From NCBI RefSeq assembly GCF_008086045.1, contig NZ_VSEY01000028.1, positions 112,259 to 176,258 on the forward strand: a stretch of DNA of 64,000 nt, read 5' to 3'. The position numbers and the translations under genes were made by a program. Below, piece after piece: positions 51,240 through 59,661 of this stretch (position 1 is its first letter; each line of letters starts with the position of its first letter). This stretch comes from Nonomuraea sp. PA05. GTDB lineage: Bacteria > Actinomycetota > Actinomycetes > Streptosporangiales > Streptosporangiaceae. A model generated the notes under the pieces. The model was not told where the DNA came from and searched no databases. It worked only from the letters and a program-made list of their open reading frames with translations.

Positions 51240-51286
51240 CGGCTGGGGCGGTGGCCGCCCTTCCCGTAGAAGATCATGGTGGTCAT
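51236..51286 (-). CDS. Possible 16-residue leader ORF
   Basis: ATG at 51284-51286 opens a 16-codon frame (MTTMIFYGKGGHRPSR) whose TGA overlaps the GTG start of the HEAT-like gene. The ribosome site is weak. It may be a true coupled leader peptide or the 5' end of a misread start. Confidence 0.3.
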   Translation of the reverse strand: MTTMIFYGKGGHRPSR

Positions 51287-51337
51287 GATGCCCCAGGACG
51301 CCCGGTTCGCGCCAGCCGATTTCACGTGAGCATTTTT

Positions 51338-51353
51338 TGGACTTGCGAGTCCA
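51338..51353. promoter_or_regulatory. Palindromic operator candidate upstream of the oxidoreductase
   Basis: TGGACT and AGTCCA flank TGCG, inside an A/T-rich tract. It lies about 45 bp before the oxidoreductase ATG and between divergent genes, where a winged-helix repressor (HxlR or MarR type) would bind. No such regulator gene is adjacent. Confidence 0.5.
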
Positions 51354-51393
51354 CTTTCTGCGAGCGACAGTGAGACATCCGTCCAGGAAAGGC

Positions 51394-52365
51394 ATGACGA
51401 TGCAGGCGATTGTTGTGGAGCAGCTAGGCGGGCCGGGGGAACTGCGGATCGCCGAGCGCCCTGACCCACGCCCCGGGCCCGGCCAGATCAGCGTCGCGAT
51501 CAGCGCCGCGGGGGTGAACTTCATGGACACGGGGGCGCGCCGGCTCGGCCCCGCAACGGGCCGCGTGCCGTTCGTGCCCGGCGTGGAAGGGGCCGGCCGG
51601 GTCGTCGCGCTCGGCGAGGGCGTGACCGAGTTCGCGATCGGCGACCGGGTGGCCTGGGTGTACGCCTACGGCTCCTACGCCGAGCAGGTGGTGATGCCGG
51701 CCGGCAGCGCGGTGCCCGTACCGGACGACATCACCGACGAGATCGCGGCGAGCGTGATGATGCAGGGCATCACCGCCCACCACTTCACCACCGAGGCCGC
51801 ACCCGTGGAGCCCGGCCAGACGGCCCTGGTCCACGCGGCGGCCGGCGGGCTCGGGCAACTGCTCACCCAGCTCGTCAAGGCGCGCGGCGGCACCGTCATC
51901 GGGTTGACCTCCAGCCAGGCCAAGACCGGCGTCGCCCGGCAGGCCGGAGCGGACCACGTGGTGGTCTCCACCGGCGCGGCCTTCGTGGAACCGGTCATGG
52001 AGCTCACCGGCGGCCAGGGCGTGCACACCGTGTTCGACGGCGGCGGCGAGACCACCTTCAGGGCATCGACGCAGGTCCTGCGCAGGCACGGCACCCTGCT
52101 CTACTACGGGGCCGTCATCGGCGACCCGCCCGTCCTGAACCTGCGCGAGCTGCCCCGCAGCATCAAGGTGAGCTACCCGGTGTTCCGCGACCACATCCCG
52201 ACCCGCGAGCAGCTCCTCACCCACAGCGCCGAGCTGTTCGGCCTGCTCCGCCAGGGCCGGCTGCGGGTCGAGATAGGCGGGCGCTACCCGCTCCAGGACG
52301 CCGCCCGGGCCCACCACGACCTCGAAGCACGCACGACCACCGGCAAACTGCTGCTCCTGCCCTGA
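51394..52365 (+). CDS. Quinone oxidoreductase-like protein (zinc-free MDR)
   Basis: The 323-residue protein has the medium-chain reductase layout of NADPH:quinone reductase. The N-terminal catalytic part has GVNFMDTGAR and VEGAGRVVALG; the Rossmann part has ALVHAAAGGLGQLLTQLVKARG; and SYPVFRDHIPTREQLL follows. No zinc ligands are present. AGGAAAGG sits before the ATG used here; a second ATG two codons later is also well placed. A palindrome upstream suggests inducible control, perhaps by electrophiles or quinones as for relatives. It is convergent with the response-regulator gene, 7 bp apart. Confidence 0.9.
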   Translation: MTMQAIVVEQLGGPGELRIAERPDPRPGPGQISVAISAAGVNFMDTGARRLGPATGRVPFVPGVEGAGRVVALGEGVTEFAIGDRVAWVYAYGSYAEQVVMPAGSAVPVPDDITDEIAASVMMQGITAHHFTTEAAPVEPGQTALVHAAAGGLGQLLTQLVKARGGTVIGLTSSQAKTGVARQAGADHVVVSTGAAFVEPVMELTGGQGVHTVFDGGGETTFRASTQVLRRHGTLLYYGAVIGDPPVLNLRELPRSIKVSYPVFRDHIPTREQLLTHSAELFGLLRQGRLRVEIGGRYPLQDAARAHHDLEARTTTGKLLLLP

Positions 52366-52372
52366 CCTCTGC

Positions 52373-52996
52373 TCAGGGCAGCCTGATCAGGCGCCGCTCC
52401 ACGGCGGCCGTGACAGCGGCGGTACGCGTGTCCACGCCGAGCTTGCCGTAGATGTGCACCAGGTGGGTCTTGACCGTCGCCTCGGTGATGAACAGCCGCC
52501 TGGCGATCTCCCGGTTGCCGGCTCCGCTCGCCAGCAGCTCCAGGATCTCCACCTCCCGCACGCTCAGCGCCGGGCCCGGATCGCGCAGCCGCCGCATCAT
52601 CCGCGCCGCCACCTTGGCCGACAGCACGCTCTCGCCCCTGGCCGCCGCCCGGACGCCCTGGAACAGCTCCTCCGGCGGGCACACCTTCAGCAGGTAGCCG
52701 GTGGCGCCCGCGTCCACGGCCCGCATGACGTCCGCCTCCGTCTCGTACGTCGTCAGCACCAGGACCTGCGGCGGCGACGGCAGCGCCCGGATCCGGCGGG
52801 TGGCCTCGACCCCGTCGACGCCGTCGCCGAGCTGCAGGTCCATGAGCACGACGTCGGGGCTCCTCGCGGCGATCCCGCTCAGCGCCTCCTCCGCGCCGGA
52901 CGCCTCGCCGACGACCTCGATGTCGTCCTCGCCGCCGAGCAGCGCCACCAGGCCAGCCCGGACGACCGGGTGATCGTCCACCAGGAACAACCTCAT
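52373..52996 (-). CDS. NarL-family response regulator
   Basis: This 207-residue protein has a receiver domain with the acidic pair DD (7-8), phospho-acceptor Asp53 in VVLMDL, and the conserved Thr and Lys in LVLTTYE and YLLKV. A LuxR-type helix-turn-helix follows (LSVREVEILELLASG, GNREIARRLFITEATVKTHL). Its ATG overlaps the kinase stop (ATGA). It would be phosphorylated by that kinase and bind promoters, possibly the divergent one in front of the heme-binding protein gene. Confidence 0.94.
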   Translation of the reverse strand: MRLFLVDDHPVVRAGLVALLGGEDDIEVVGEASGAEEALSGIAARSPDVVLMDLQLGDGVDGVEATRRIRALPSPPQVLVLTTYETEADVMRAVDAGATGYLLKVCPPEELFQGVRAAARGESVLSAKVAARMMRRLRDPGPALSVREVEILELLASGAGNREIARRLFITEATVKTHLVHIYGKLGVDTRTAAVTAAVERRLIRLP

Positions 52997-54159
52997 CGCA
53001 CGGCCTCTCCGGATGAAGAGACGGGAACCTTGGCCGCGATCGCCGTGCCCTCGCCCGGCGCGCTCTCCACGATCAGGACGCCGCCCACCTCCTCCAGGCG
53101 GTCGCGCATCGCGCGCAGGCCGTAGCCGCGTCCGGGCGCCGGGGAGGGTTCGGTGAATCCGGCCCCGTCGTCGAAGACGTCCAGCGTGACCTCGCCGTCC
53201 AGGTAGGACAGGGTCACCGTGGCGCTCGCGGCGCCCGCATGGTCGCGGACGTTCGCCAGCGCGCCCTGGGCCACCCGCAGCAGCGCCGTCTGCACGTCCG
53301 GACGCAGCGGGTACTGCTCGCCCTCCATCCGCACCCGCACCCACGGCCGACCGGTGTCATCACCGGCGCTCGTGCTGAGCCGGGCGAGTGCCTCGGGCAG
53401 CGTGCCGTTCTCCAGCCCCGGCGGTCGCAGGTCGCGGACGAACCGGCGGGCCTCGTCGAGGTTCTCCGCCGCCGCCGTCGCGGCCCGCCGTACGTGCGCG
53501 CGGGCGAGCGCGGGATCGGCGGCCCAGGCGCGGTCGGCGGCCTGCAGCAGGATGCCCATGCTGGTCAGCCCCTGCGCGAGCGTGTCGTGGATCTCCCTGG
53601 CCAGCCGCTCCCGCTCCTCCAGCACACCGGTACGGTGCCGCGTCTCGGCCAGCGTCTCCCTGGCGGCGATCAGATCGTCGATGAGCAGCTGACGGGCGGC
53701 GCTCTCGCGCTGCAGCTCCCAGAACGTCACCGCCGTCATGGCGGCGATCCCGATGGGCGCGAGGATCAGGCTCGGATCGATCTCCTGCGCGATCTTGGTC
53801 TGCGCCGCGATGACGATCAGCGTGAGCGCCGCCGCGGCCACCGCGAACGCCCGCGCGTTCAGCAGCCGCAGGCACAGGAAGAGCAGCGGCACCGCGCACC
53901 AGCTGAACGACGGCGCGAGGACCACCAGCCCCAGCCAGACCGCCGCCACGCAGCCCAGCCACACCAGCCGCCCGCGCCCGAGCCTGCTCCACAACACCAT
54001 GCCGGCCAGGTACGCCAGGGCGAGGGCCGCGCAGACGGCCAGCGCCGTCACGGTCTGCGCGACCATGCCGTGCCGGGACACCAGTCTCCACGCCGAAGCG
54101 GCCAGCAGCAGGTAGAAGCCCGCATGCATGGCCCAGTTCAGCCAGACGCGCTCTCTCAT
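52993..54159 (-). CDS. NarX/DesK-type sensor histidine kinase
   Basis: About five hydrophobic segments occupy residues 10-150. A HisKA_3 dimerisation domain with the phosphorylated His191 (ERERLAREIHDTLAQGL) and an ATPase domain (FDDGAGF, GYGLRAMRDRLEEVGG) follow. There is no large extracellular domain, so sensing is likely within the membrane or through a partner. The gene is divergent from one for an HbpS-like secreted protein. In Streptomyces reticuli HbpS acts on the SenS/SenR pair next to it, so an equivalent role here is a reasonable inference. GGGAGG precedes a GTG-ATG pair; I chose the ATG. Confidence 0.92.
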   Translation of the reverse strand: MRERVWLNWAMHAGFYLLLAASAWRLVSRHGMVAQTVTALAVCAALALAYLAGMVLWSRLGRGRLVWLGCVAAVWLGLVVLAPSFSWCAVPLLFLCLRLLNARAFAVAAAALTLIVIAAQTKIAQEIDPSLILAPIGIAAMTAVTFWELQRESAARQLLIDDLIAARETLAETRHRTGVLEERERLAREIHDTLAQGLTSMGILLQAADRAWAADPALARAHVRRAATAAAENLDEARRFVRDLRPPGLENGTLPEALARLSTSAGDDTGRPWVRVRMEGEQYPLRPDVQTALLRVAQGALANVRDHAGAASATVTLSYLDGEVTLDVFDDGAGFTEPSPAPGRGYGLRAMRDRLEEVGGVLIVESAPGEGTAIAAKVPVSSSGEAVR

Positions 54160-54231
54160 CACCCTCCCTGTCCGGTTCTGTCCAGACTTTATGCAGTTCA
54201 GGCGACCAGCCGGGACCTGTCCGGTGGCGGA

Positions 54232-54247
54232 TCAACCGATCGGTTGA
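54232..54247. promoter_or_regulatory. Perfect 16-bp palindrome between kinase and heme-binding protein genes
   Basis: TCAACCGATCGGTTGA is a perfect inverted repeat. It is 72 bp before the kinase ATG and 108 bp before the heme-binding protein ATG. The shape fits a dimeric helix-turn-helix protein such as a TetR regulator, and less well the looser sites of NarL-type regulators. Confidence 0.6.
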
Positions 54248-54355
54248 CCTGCGGCTCAACCCCTTGACGCGGCGGGATCGCCCGTGCTCCCGATGGCTCG
54301 CGGCGCCTTCGTTGCCAGGCTTGACCTGCTTGAACACCGACGAAGGGAAGAGAAG

Positions 54356-54955
54356 ATGACCATCTCCCGCCCCATCCGCCCAGTCCGCCTGCTCGCCGTC
54401 GGCCTCGCCCTCGCGACCGCGGCCCTCACCCCCACCGCCGCCGAGGCGTCCGCGCCCGCCCCGGTGTCCATGCCCGCCCCGGTGTCCGTGCCCGCCTCGG
54501 CCGCCGCCCCGGCTCTGGACTCGCGCGCCGACCAGCCGCTCGTCCAGACCGAGGTGCTGTCGTCCGACGCCGCCCTGAAGATCGCCCAGGCCGCGATGCG
54601 CGAGGCCGCCCAGCAGAAGCAGCGCGTCACCGTCGTGATCGTCGACCGCTCGGGCGCGACCCGCCTGGTCGTCAAGGGCGACGGCGCGGGCCCGCAGACC
54701 GAGGAGTCGGCCAGGCGCAAGGCGTTCACGGCGGTCTCCTTCGGGCGGGCCACCAGCGAGCTGGCCAAGGGCCTGAACGGCGGCGGCCCGAGCATCGCCG
54801 ACATCCCCGGTACGCTCTTCCTCGGCGGCGGGGTCCCCGTCGCCTCCGGCGGCGCCCCCGTGGCGGGCATCGGCGTCGGCGGTGCGCCGAGCAGCGACAT
54901 CGACGAGGCCATCGCCCGCGCCGGGCTGAAGGCGGTCGCGGGTCAGCTGCGGTGA
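54356..54955 (+). CDS. Secreted heme-binding protein, HbpS/GlcG-like
   Basis: This 199-residue protein starts with a signal peptide that has twin Arg-containing stretches (SRPIRPVRLL) but no strict twin-arginine, followed by a Pro/Ala/Val linker. The domain from about residue 60 matches the HbpS/GlcG family: LSSDAALKIAQAAMREA, VVIVDRSGATRLVVKGD, RRKAFTAVSFGR and VPVASGGAPVAGIGVGGAPS. HbpS binds heme outside the cell and signals redox stress to a two-component system. The divergent kinase/regulator pair makes this arrangement likely here. AAGGGAAGAG precedes the ATG. Confidence 0.88.
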   Translation: MTISRPIRPVRLLAVGLALATAALTPTAAEASAPAPVSMPAPVSVPASAAAPALDSRADQPLVQTEVLSSDAALKIAQAAMREAAQQKQRVTVVIVDRSGATRLVVKGDGAGPQTEESARRKAFTAVSFGRATSELAKGLNGGGPSIADIPGTLFLGGGVPVASGGAPVAGIGVGGAPSSDIDEAIARAGLKAVAGQLR

Positions 54956-55653
54956 GAGGCCTGACGGGGATGAGCAGCCCTGGACGCAGAACCGTCCTGG
55001 CCTCCCTGCTCGCCTCGCTACTGGCCGCATGCGGCGGACGCGACACAAAAGGAGAAGGCGTGACCGACGAGGAACTGCTGGCAGCCGCGGCGCGAGGAGA
55101 CGCCGCCGCCGTCCGCGACGCGCTGAGCTCGGGAGCGGACATCGAGGCCCGCGACGACCGGCGCCGCACGGCACTGCTGCTCGCCGCCGCGGCCGACCAC
55201 GTCGAGGCGGCCGAGGTCCTGGTGAAGGCGGGCGCCGACCCCGACGCCCAGGACGCCCGCCAGGACACGCCCTGGCTGGTCACCGGCGTCACCGGCAGCG
55301 TCGCCATGCTCCGGACGCTCCTCCCGGCCGGCCCCGACCTGACCGTGCGCAACCGCTACGGAGGCGTCTCCCTCATCCCGGCCTGCGAGCGGGGGCACGT
55401 GGACTACGTCCGCGAGGTGCTGAAGACCGGCATCGACGTCGACCACGTCAACGACCTCGGCTGGACCGGCCTGCTGGAGGCCGTCATCCTCGGCGACGGC
55501 GGCCCGCCGTACCAGGAGATCGTGCGCCTGCTGATCGCCGCCGGCGCCGACCTGAACCTCGCCGACCGCGACGGGGTGACGCCCCTCGCCCACGCCCGCA
55601 CCAAGGGCCAGACCGAGGTCGCCGCCCTGCTGCGCGCCGCCGGAGCCCGCTGA
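54952..55653 (+). CDS. Ankyrin-repeat lipoprotein
   Basis: The N-terminus has basic residues, a hydrophobic stretch and the lipobox LLAAC (Cys27), so this is probably a surface lipoprotein. Five or so ankyrin units follow, for example ADIEARDDRRRTALLLAAAADHVEA and ADLNLADRDGVTPLAHARTKG. The GTG start overlaps the stop of the heme-binding protein gene (GTGA); an ATG at 54970 is an alternative. In other bacteria small ankyrin proteins are paired with catalase or heme proteins in oxidative stress defence. A similar partnership is plausible. Confidence 0.86.
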   Translation: MRGLTGMSSPGRRTVLASLLASLLAACGGRDTKGEGVTDEELLAAAARGDAAAVRDALSSGADIEARDDRRRTALLLAAAADHVEAAEVLVKAGADPDAQDARQDTPWLVTGVTGSVAMLRTLLPAGPDLTVRNRYGGVSLIPACERGHVDYVREVLKTGIDVDHVNDLGWTGLLEAVILGDGGPPYQEIVRLLIAAGADLNLADRDGVTPLAHARTKGQTEVAALLRAAGAR

Positions 55654-55661
55654 CCCGCCCG

Positions 55662-55750
55662 CCTCAGCCCGGACCCCACACCAGCTCCACCCCTCAGCCC
55701 GGATCCGCCACCAGCTCCACCCCTCAGCCCGGATCCGCCACCAGCTCCAC
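55662..55750 (-). repeat. 30-bp repeat duplicating the 3' end of the VOC gene, three copies
   Basis: CCTCAGCCCGGATCCGCCAC-type units start at 55662, 55692 and 55722. The last encodes the final residues VELVADPG and stop of the VOC gene; the other two repeat that end, stop included, downstream of it. Confidence 0.93.
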
Positions 55751-56134
55751 CTCGAACCCGTCCTGATCCTCCAGGTATGCGGCGTAGTGCCGCTCCCCGC
55801 CGGCGTACGGGTGCCGGTCCTGGAACATCAACGTCCAGCCGTACGCGGGCGCCCGCCGGGCCAGCTCGTCCACCCGCTCGCGGTTGCCCGCGTGGAACGC
55901 CAGATGGTTCAGGCCGGGGCGGCGGCGGTCGTGCCCGGCGGCGGTGAGGGCGGGGGACTGCTCGATGACGATGTACGTGGCCCCCAGCCGCCAGCTCCGG
56001 CCGTCCGGCCAGTCCTGGTGGAGCTCGTAGCCGAGCTGCTCCAGCAGCCATCGCCAGCTCGTCGCGGCGCGCCGCAGGTCGGGGACCCAGAGCTCGACGT
56101 GGTGCAACGAGCCGGTGGCCGGGGGTTCGGTCAT
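55724..56134 (-). CDS. VOC-family (glyoxalase/dioxygenase-like) protein
   Basis: This 136-residue protein is a vicinal-oxygen-chelate fold. LHHVELWVPDLRRAATSW at the start carries a metal-ligand His in the first module. LNHLAFHAGNRERV and EDQDGFEVELV supply His and Glu in the second. The ligands for a divalent metal are therefore present. The substrate is unknown; members include glyoxalases, isomerases and drug-binding proteins. It ends inside a three-copy repeat of its own terminus and lies 9 bp after the STAND gene on the other side. Confidence 0.87.
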   Translation of the reverse strand: MTEPPATGSLHHVELWVPDLRRAATSWRWLLEQLGYELHQDWPDGRSWRLGATYIVIEQSPALTAAGHDRRRPGLNHLAFHAGNRERVDELARRAPAYGWTLMFQDRHPYAGGERHYAAYLEDQDGFEVELVADPG

Positions 56135-56143
56135 GGCGGGAGC

Positions 56144-59100
56144 CTACGGGCCCCGGCTTCCGTCGTGGTCGCGCAGCGCGAACCTGTACACGCCCGCGGC
56201 TCCGACGGCGAACAGACCGGAGCCGTCCGGCAGCCAGGCGCAGTCGCTGAGCCGGTCGTCCACCCGGATAGCGGCCACGGGGTCCAGGGTCAGCACCTCC
56301 GACACGAGCAGGACGCCCTCGTCACCGGTGCTCGCCAACAGCCGGCCGGAGGGGGACAGGGCGATGCTCGACGTTCCCGCGCGGTGGCCGCGCAGGTCGC
56401 CGACGATCTTGCCGTCGTACCAGACCCTGATGACGTTGACGTCCCGGCGCGCCCAGACGAGCCCCCACAACGTGCGTTTCGCCATGGATCCGCTGCCGAA
56501 GGCGGCGACGACGCTCAGGTCCGGCGAGATGACCACATCCTGGAGATGGCTGGACCGGGTGCGCAGCGTGGCCAGCCGCGCTCCGTCCGGGCGCCACAGG
56601 TGGACACGGCCGTTCTCGGTCGTCGCCAGCCGGTCGCCGCGCGGCGCGATGGTCAGGCAGTCGCAGCCTTCGATGTCGGTGTAGCGGGGCCGCTGCCTGC
56701 TCTTGAAGCGATGGCGCACTCTGCCGTCCGACCCTCTGACGCGGACGAAACCTTCGGCGTCCAGCGTGGCGAACCAGGTGTCGTCCGGGGCCATGGCGAG
56801 CGTGGTCGTCTCTTCGTCGAAGAGCCGGAACTTGAGTGGCGACTTGCTCGTCAGGAGCGACAGCCCCGCTCGCGTGGGGCCGTAGTTCGCGCAGAGAACC
56901 CAGGCGACATGCCGGTCGAGCGCCGGCAGGTCGGCGGCGGCCGCGTCGCCGAACAAGGCCCGCAGCCCCTCGTACGGCTCCGCTTCCAGCAGATCGATGT
57001 GCTCGCGACGGCCCCCGTCCGCGTCCATCAGGTGCACCGCCACCGGCGTCAGTGCCGCGACGCGGGAGCCGTCACGCGAGACGACCACCGCACCCGCGTC
57101 CCGCACCCGGTGTCCTTCTTCCGCGTCCGGCCTGGCGAGGGCGCGCTCGACGCTCCAGATGCGGACGGTCCTGTCGTTGCCGCTGCTGGCCAGCAGTCTG
57201 CCATCGGGTGAGAGGGCCAGCCCGGTCACGTGGGCGCTGTGGCCCCGCAGTCCGGCGCGCCGGGTCCCGTCGGACTCCCACAGCTCGATGCCCTGCCCGA
57301 TCAGGGCGGCCAGCCACCGTCCGTCCGGCGAGACGAGCACGCCGTGCGGCCTCCCCTCGACGTCGGCGGTGCGCGCGACGCCGCCGGCCTGCCAGGCCAG
57401 CCGCCACCCGGCCGTGAGGCCGACCGCTCCCCACGGCCCGCCGGCGGCTGTGTAGACGGCCTCGTCCGGGGACGGGTCGCCCACCGGACGCCCGTCGGCC
57501 ACTCGCCAGGTACGCGCCTCCCGCCTACCGATCACCGTCATCCGCGTGCTGTCGGCGGAGATGACGATGCGTTCCACGTGGTGAGCACGACGACTGACGC
57601 GACGGCCGAAGACCTGAAGGGTGCGCAGATGGTCGCCGTCGCCGTTCCACAGGGCGACGGCGCCGCTCTGGGAGCCCGTCGCGAACCAGGAGCCGTCGGG
57701 CGCCATGGCGATGACGTTGATCCAGCCTCCGCCCCACGGCCAGGGCCGCCGGTGCGCCGTGATCTCGCGGCGGAGCGTCCCGTCGGCGTTCCAGAGCCGC
57801 ACCTCGCCGCCGGTGTGCGAGGTCACCATCCACGTGCCGTCCGGCGCCATCGCCAGGCCGGTGGCGCCGGCGGCGGCGTCCACCTCCTTGACCAGGCCGC
57901 CGTCGGCGTCCCAGAACCGGATGCCGTCGAAACCGGCGCTCACGAGCCACTGACCGCCGGGTGCGAACGCCACCCCCTTCACCAGGCCGAGGTGGCCGTG
58001 CAGAGTGCGGATCAGCGCCGGGTCCGGCAGGTCGGGAGGCGGCAGCAGGCTCTCCAGCCGGGGCTCGCCCTCCTCCCGCAGCAGATCGAGCACCTTCTTC
58101 GCGAGGTCGGGCGACGCGTGCAGGCGATGGGCCAGGCTCGCGAGCACCGTGGCGCGTTCCTCCACCTCGGCGAAGACATGCGCGCTCTGCGCGATGATCC
58201 CGGCCAGTTCCCCGGCCAGGGGCGCCGCCGACCACGCGAGGTCGGCCTCCACGGCTGACGGGCCGAACCTCACCAGCTTGGCCGCGACCCAGCGGGCATC
58301 GCAGACGAGCTCGTCGAGCTCGGCGGTGAGACCGGCCCCCGCGAGGTGGTGGGCCAGGTGGCGCCAGAGGTAGGTGTTCTCCTCCGGTAGCTCCCACCAG
58401 CCGGACGAGCCCGTGCGCACGGCCTCGACGAACCGCTCGTTCGTGGCGGCGATCGCGGCGTGGCCCAGGGTGTGCCGGATATAGCCGCGCACCACGTCGT
58501 GGATGCTGACGGCCCCTGCGCTGTAACTCGACAGCAGGGACAGCCCGTCCAGCTTCTCGCACAGCGACTCCGCCTCCTCGCCGCTCATCCGCCACAGAGC
58601 CGCGACCAGGGCGATGGGCACCTCGGCGTCCTCCTCGAAGACGCCGAGTTCGAGAAACCGGACGCGGTCCGTTCCGTCCAGAGTTTCGAGCCCGTGCTCG
58701 ATGCTGATTCGCACCGCCGTGTCACGAGCCGCGGCGTCCCGCACGTCGAGAGACGTCGGCCCGCCGACGGACATCCGTTCGATGATGTCCGCCGCGGCGT
58801 CCGTGGCCCGCGCGCCGCGCCGCACCCGCCGCAGGAGGGCGGAGTTGACGATCGCCAGCAGCAGCGGCCACTCGCCTGTCAGGTCGAGCAACTCGGCGAT
58901 CTGGCCTTGGGACAGCCGCAGGTCACCCCGTAACAGCAGCTCACGAGAGACCTCCGGGCCCATCTGATCGACCCTGACCGGCACCGCGCCGCGGGGAAGC
59001 ACCTTCGGGTTGCGCGTCGTGATCAGCCGGGTGCATCGAGGGGCGCCCTGGAGGAAGGGGACCAGCTGATCCGCAGTCCATACGTCGTCGATGACCAGCA

Positions 59101-59653
59101 GGACGCGTCCCGCGTCGTCCAGGACCTGCCCGAGATGCTGGCCTGCCTGTTCCGGGTCGGAGAAGGACGAGCGGGAGGCGCCGAACGCTGCCGCCACCTC
59201 GTTGATCAGTTCGATCAGCTTCGGGCCTGTGCGGTCGCGCCCGACGGTCACCCATTTCACGGCGTCGAAACGCTTGCGGACCTCGGAGTCGTAGCAGACC
59301 GCGTTGGCCAGAACGCTCTTCCCGAACCCTCCGGCCCCATGGACGCCCGCGGTCAGCGCCACCGGGGAGTTCTTGTCGGACAAGCGCAACGCCCGGAGGA
59401 CTTCCCTGATCTCAGCGGGCCGTTCCACCCAGTCGGTCCGCAGCGGCACTTGGAAGATCTTCTTCCCACTTCCTGCGGCTTCCGACCGGTTCCTTAAGAA
59501 CTCCACACCGGTGTATCCCAGCCCCAGCACCAGTAGGGCGACGATCAGGGACACGGTCGGGTTGCTGGTGGCGAGGTTGGTCAACGCGCCGACCCCGATG
59601 CTCAGGACAGGACTGAGCACATGCAGGACGTTCGTAGGGCGGGCACTCGCCAT
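56144..59653 (-). CDS. Membrane-anchored STAND NTPase: NB-ARC domain plus WD40 propeller
   Basis: This 1169-residue protein starts with two hydrophobic segments (about residues 8-52). An NB-ARC ATPase follows: P-loop GAGGFGKS (106-113), Walker B LLVIDD (185-190), ITTR (211-214) and GEWPLLL near 260. A helical region (about 330-570) leads to a C-terminal half of WD40 units such as GHSAHVTGLALSPDGRLLASSGND. The propeller probably senses a ligand and the ATPase switches oligomeric state, as in Apaf-1-like and bacterial STAND proteins. GAGGTG precedes the ATG, 8 bp after the DUF4240 gene. No separate effector domain is seen; the membrane segments may act as one. Confidence 0.85.
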   Translation of the reverse strand: MASARPTNVLHVLSPVLSIGVGALTNLATSNPTVSLIVALLVLGLGYTGVEFLRNRSEAAGSGKKIFQVPLRTDWVERPAEIREVLRALRLSDKNSPVALTAGVHGAGGFGKSVLANAVCYDSEVRKRFDAVKWVTVGRDRTGPKLIELINEVAAAFGASRSSFSDPEQAGQHLGQVLDDAGRVLLVIDDVWTADQLVPFLQGAPRCTRLITTRNPKVLPRGAVPVRVDQMGPEVSRELLLRGDLRLSQGQIAELLDLTGEWPLLLAIVNSALLRRVRRGARATDAAADIIERMSVGGPTSLDVRDAAARDTAVRISIEHGLETLDGTDRVRFLELGVFEEDAEVPIALVAALWRMSGEEAESLCEKLDGLSLLSSYSAGAVSIHDVVRGYIRHTLGHAAIAATNERFVEAVRTGSSGWWELPEENTYLWRHLAHHLAGAGLTAELDELVCDARWVAAKLVRFGPSAVEADLAWSAAPLAGELAGIIAQSAHVFAEVEERATVLASLAHRLHASPDLAKKVLDLLREEGEPRLESLLPPPDLPDPALIRTLHGHLGLVKGVAFAPGGQWLVSAGFDGIRFWDADGGLVKEVDAAAGATGLAMAPDGTWMVTSHTGGEVRLWNADGTLRREITAHRRPWPWGGGWINVIAMAPDGSWFATGSQSGAVALWNGDGDHLRTLQVFGRRVSRRAHHVERIVISADSTRMTVIGRREARTWRVADGRPVGDPSPDEAVYTAAGGPWGAVGLTAGWRLAWQAGGVARTADVEGRPHGVLVSPDGRWLAALIGQGIELWESDGTRRAGLRGHSAHVTGLALSPDGRLLASSGNDRTVRIWSVERALARPDAEEGHRVRDAGAVVVSRDGSRVAALTPVAVHLMDADGGRREHIDLLEAEPYEGLRALFGDAAAADLPALDRHVAWVLCANYGPTRAGLSLLTSKSPLKFRLFDEETTTLAMAPDDTWFATLDAEGFVRVRGSDGRVRHRFKSRQRPRYTDIEGCDCLTIAPRGDRLATTENGRVHLWRPDGARLATLRTRSSHLQDVVISPDLSVVAAFGSGSMAKRTLWGLVWARRDVNVIRVWYDGKIVGDLRGHRAGTSSIALSPSGRLLASTGDEGVLLVSEVLTLDPVAAIRVDDRLSDCAWLPDGSGLFAVGAAGVYRFALRDHDGSRGP

Positions 59654-59661
59654 GGGGCACC

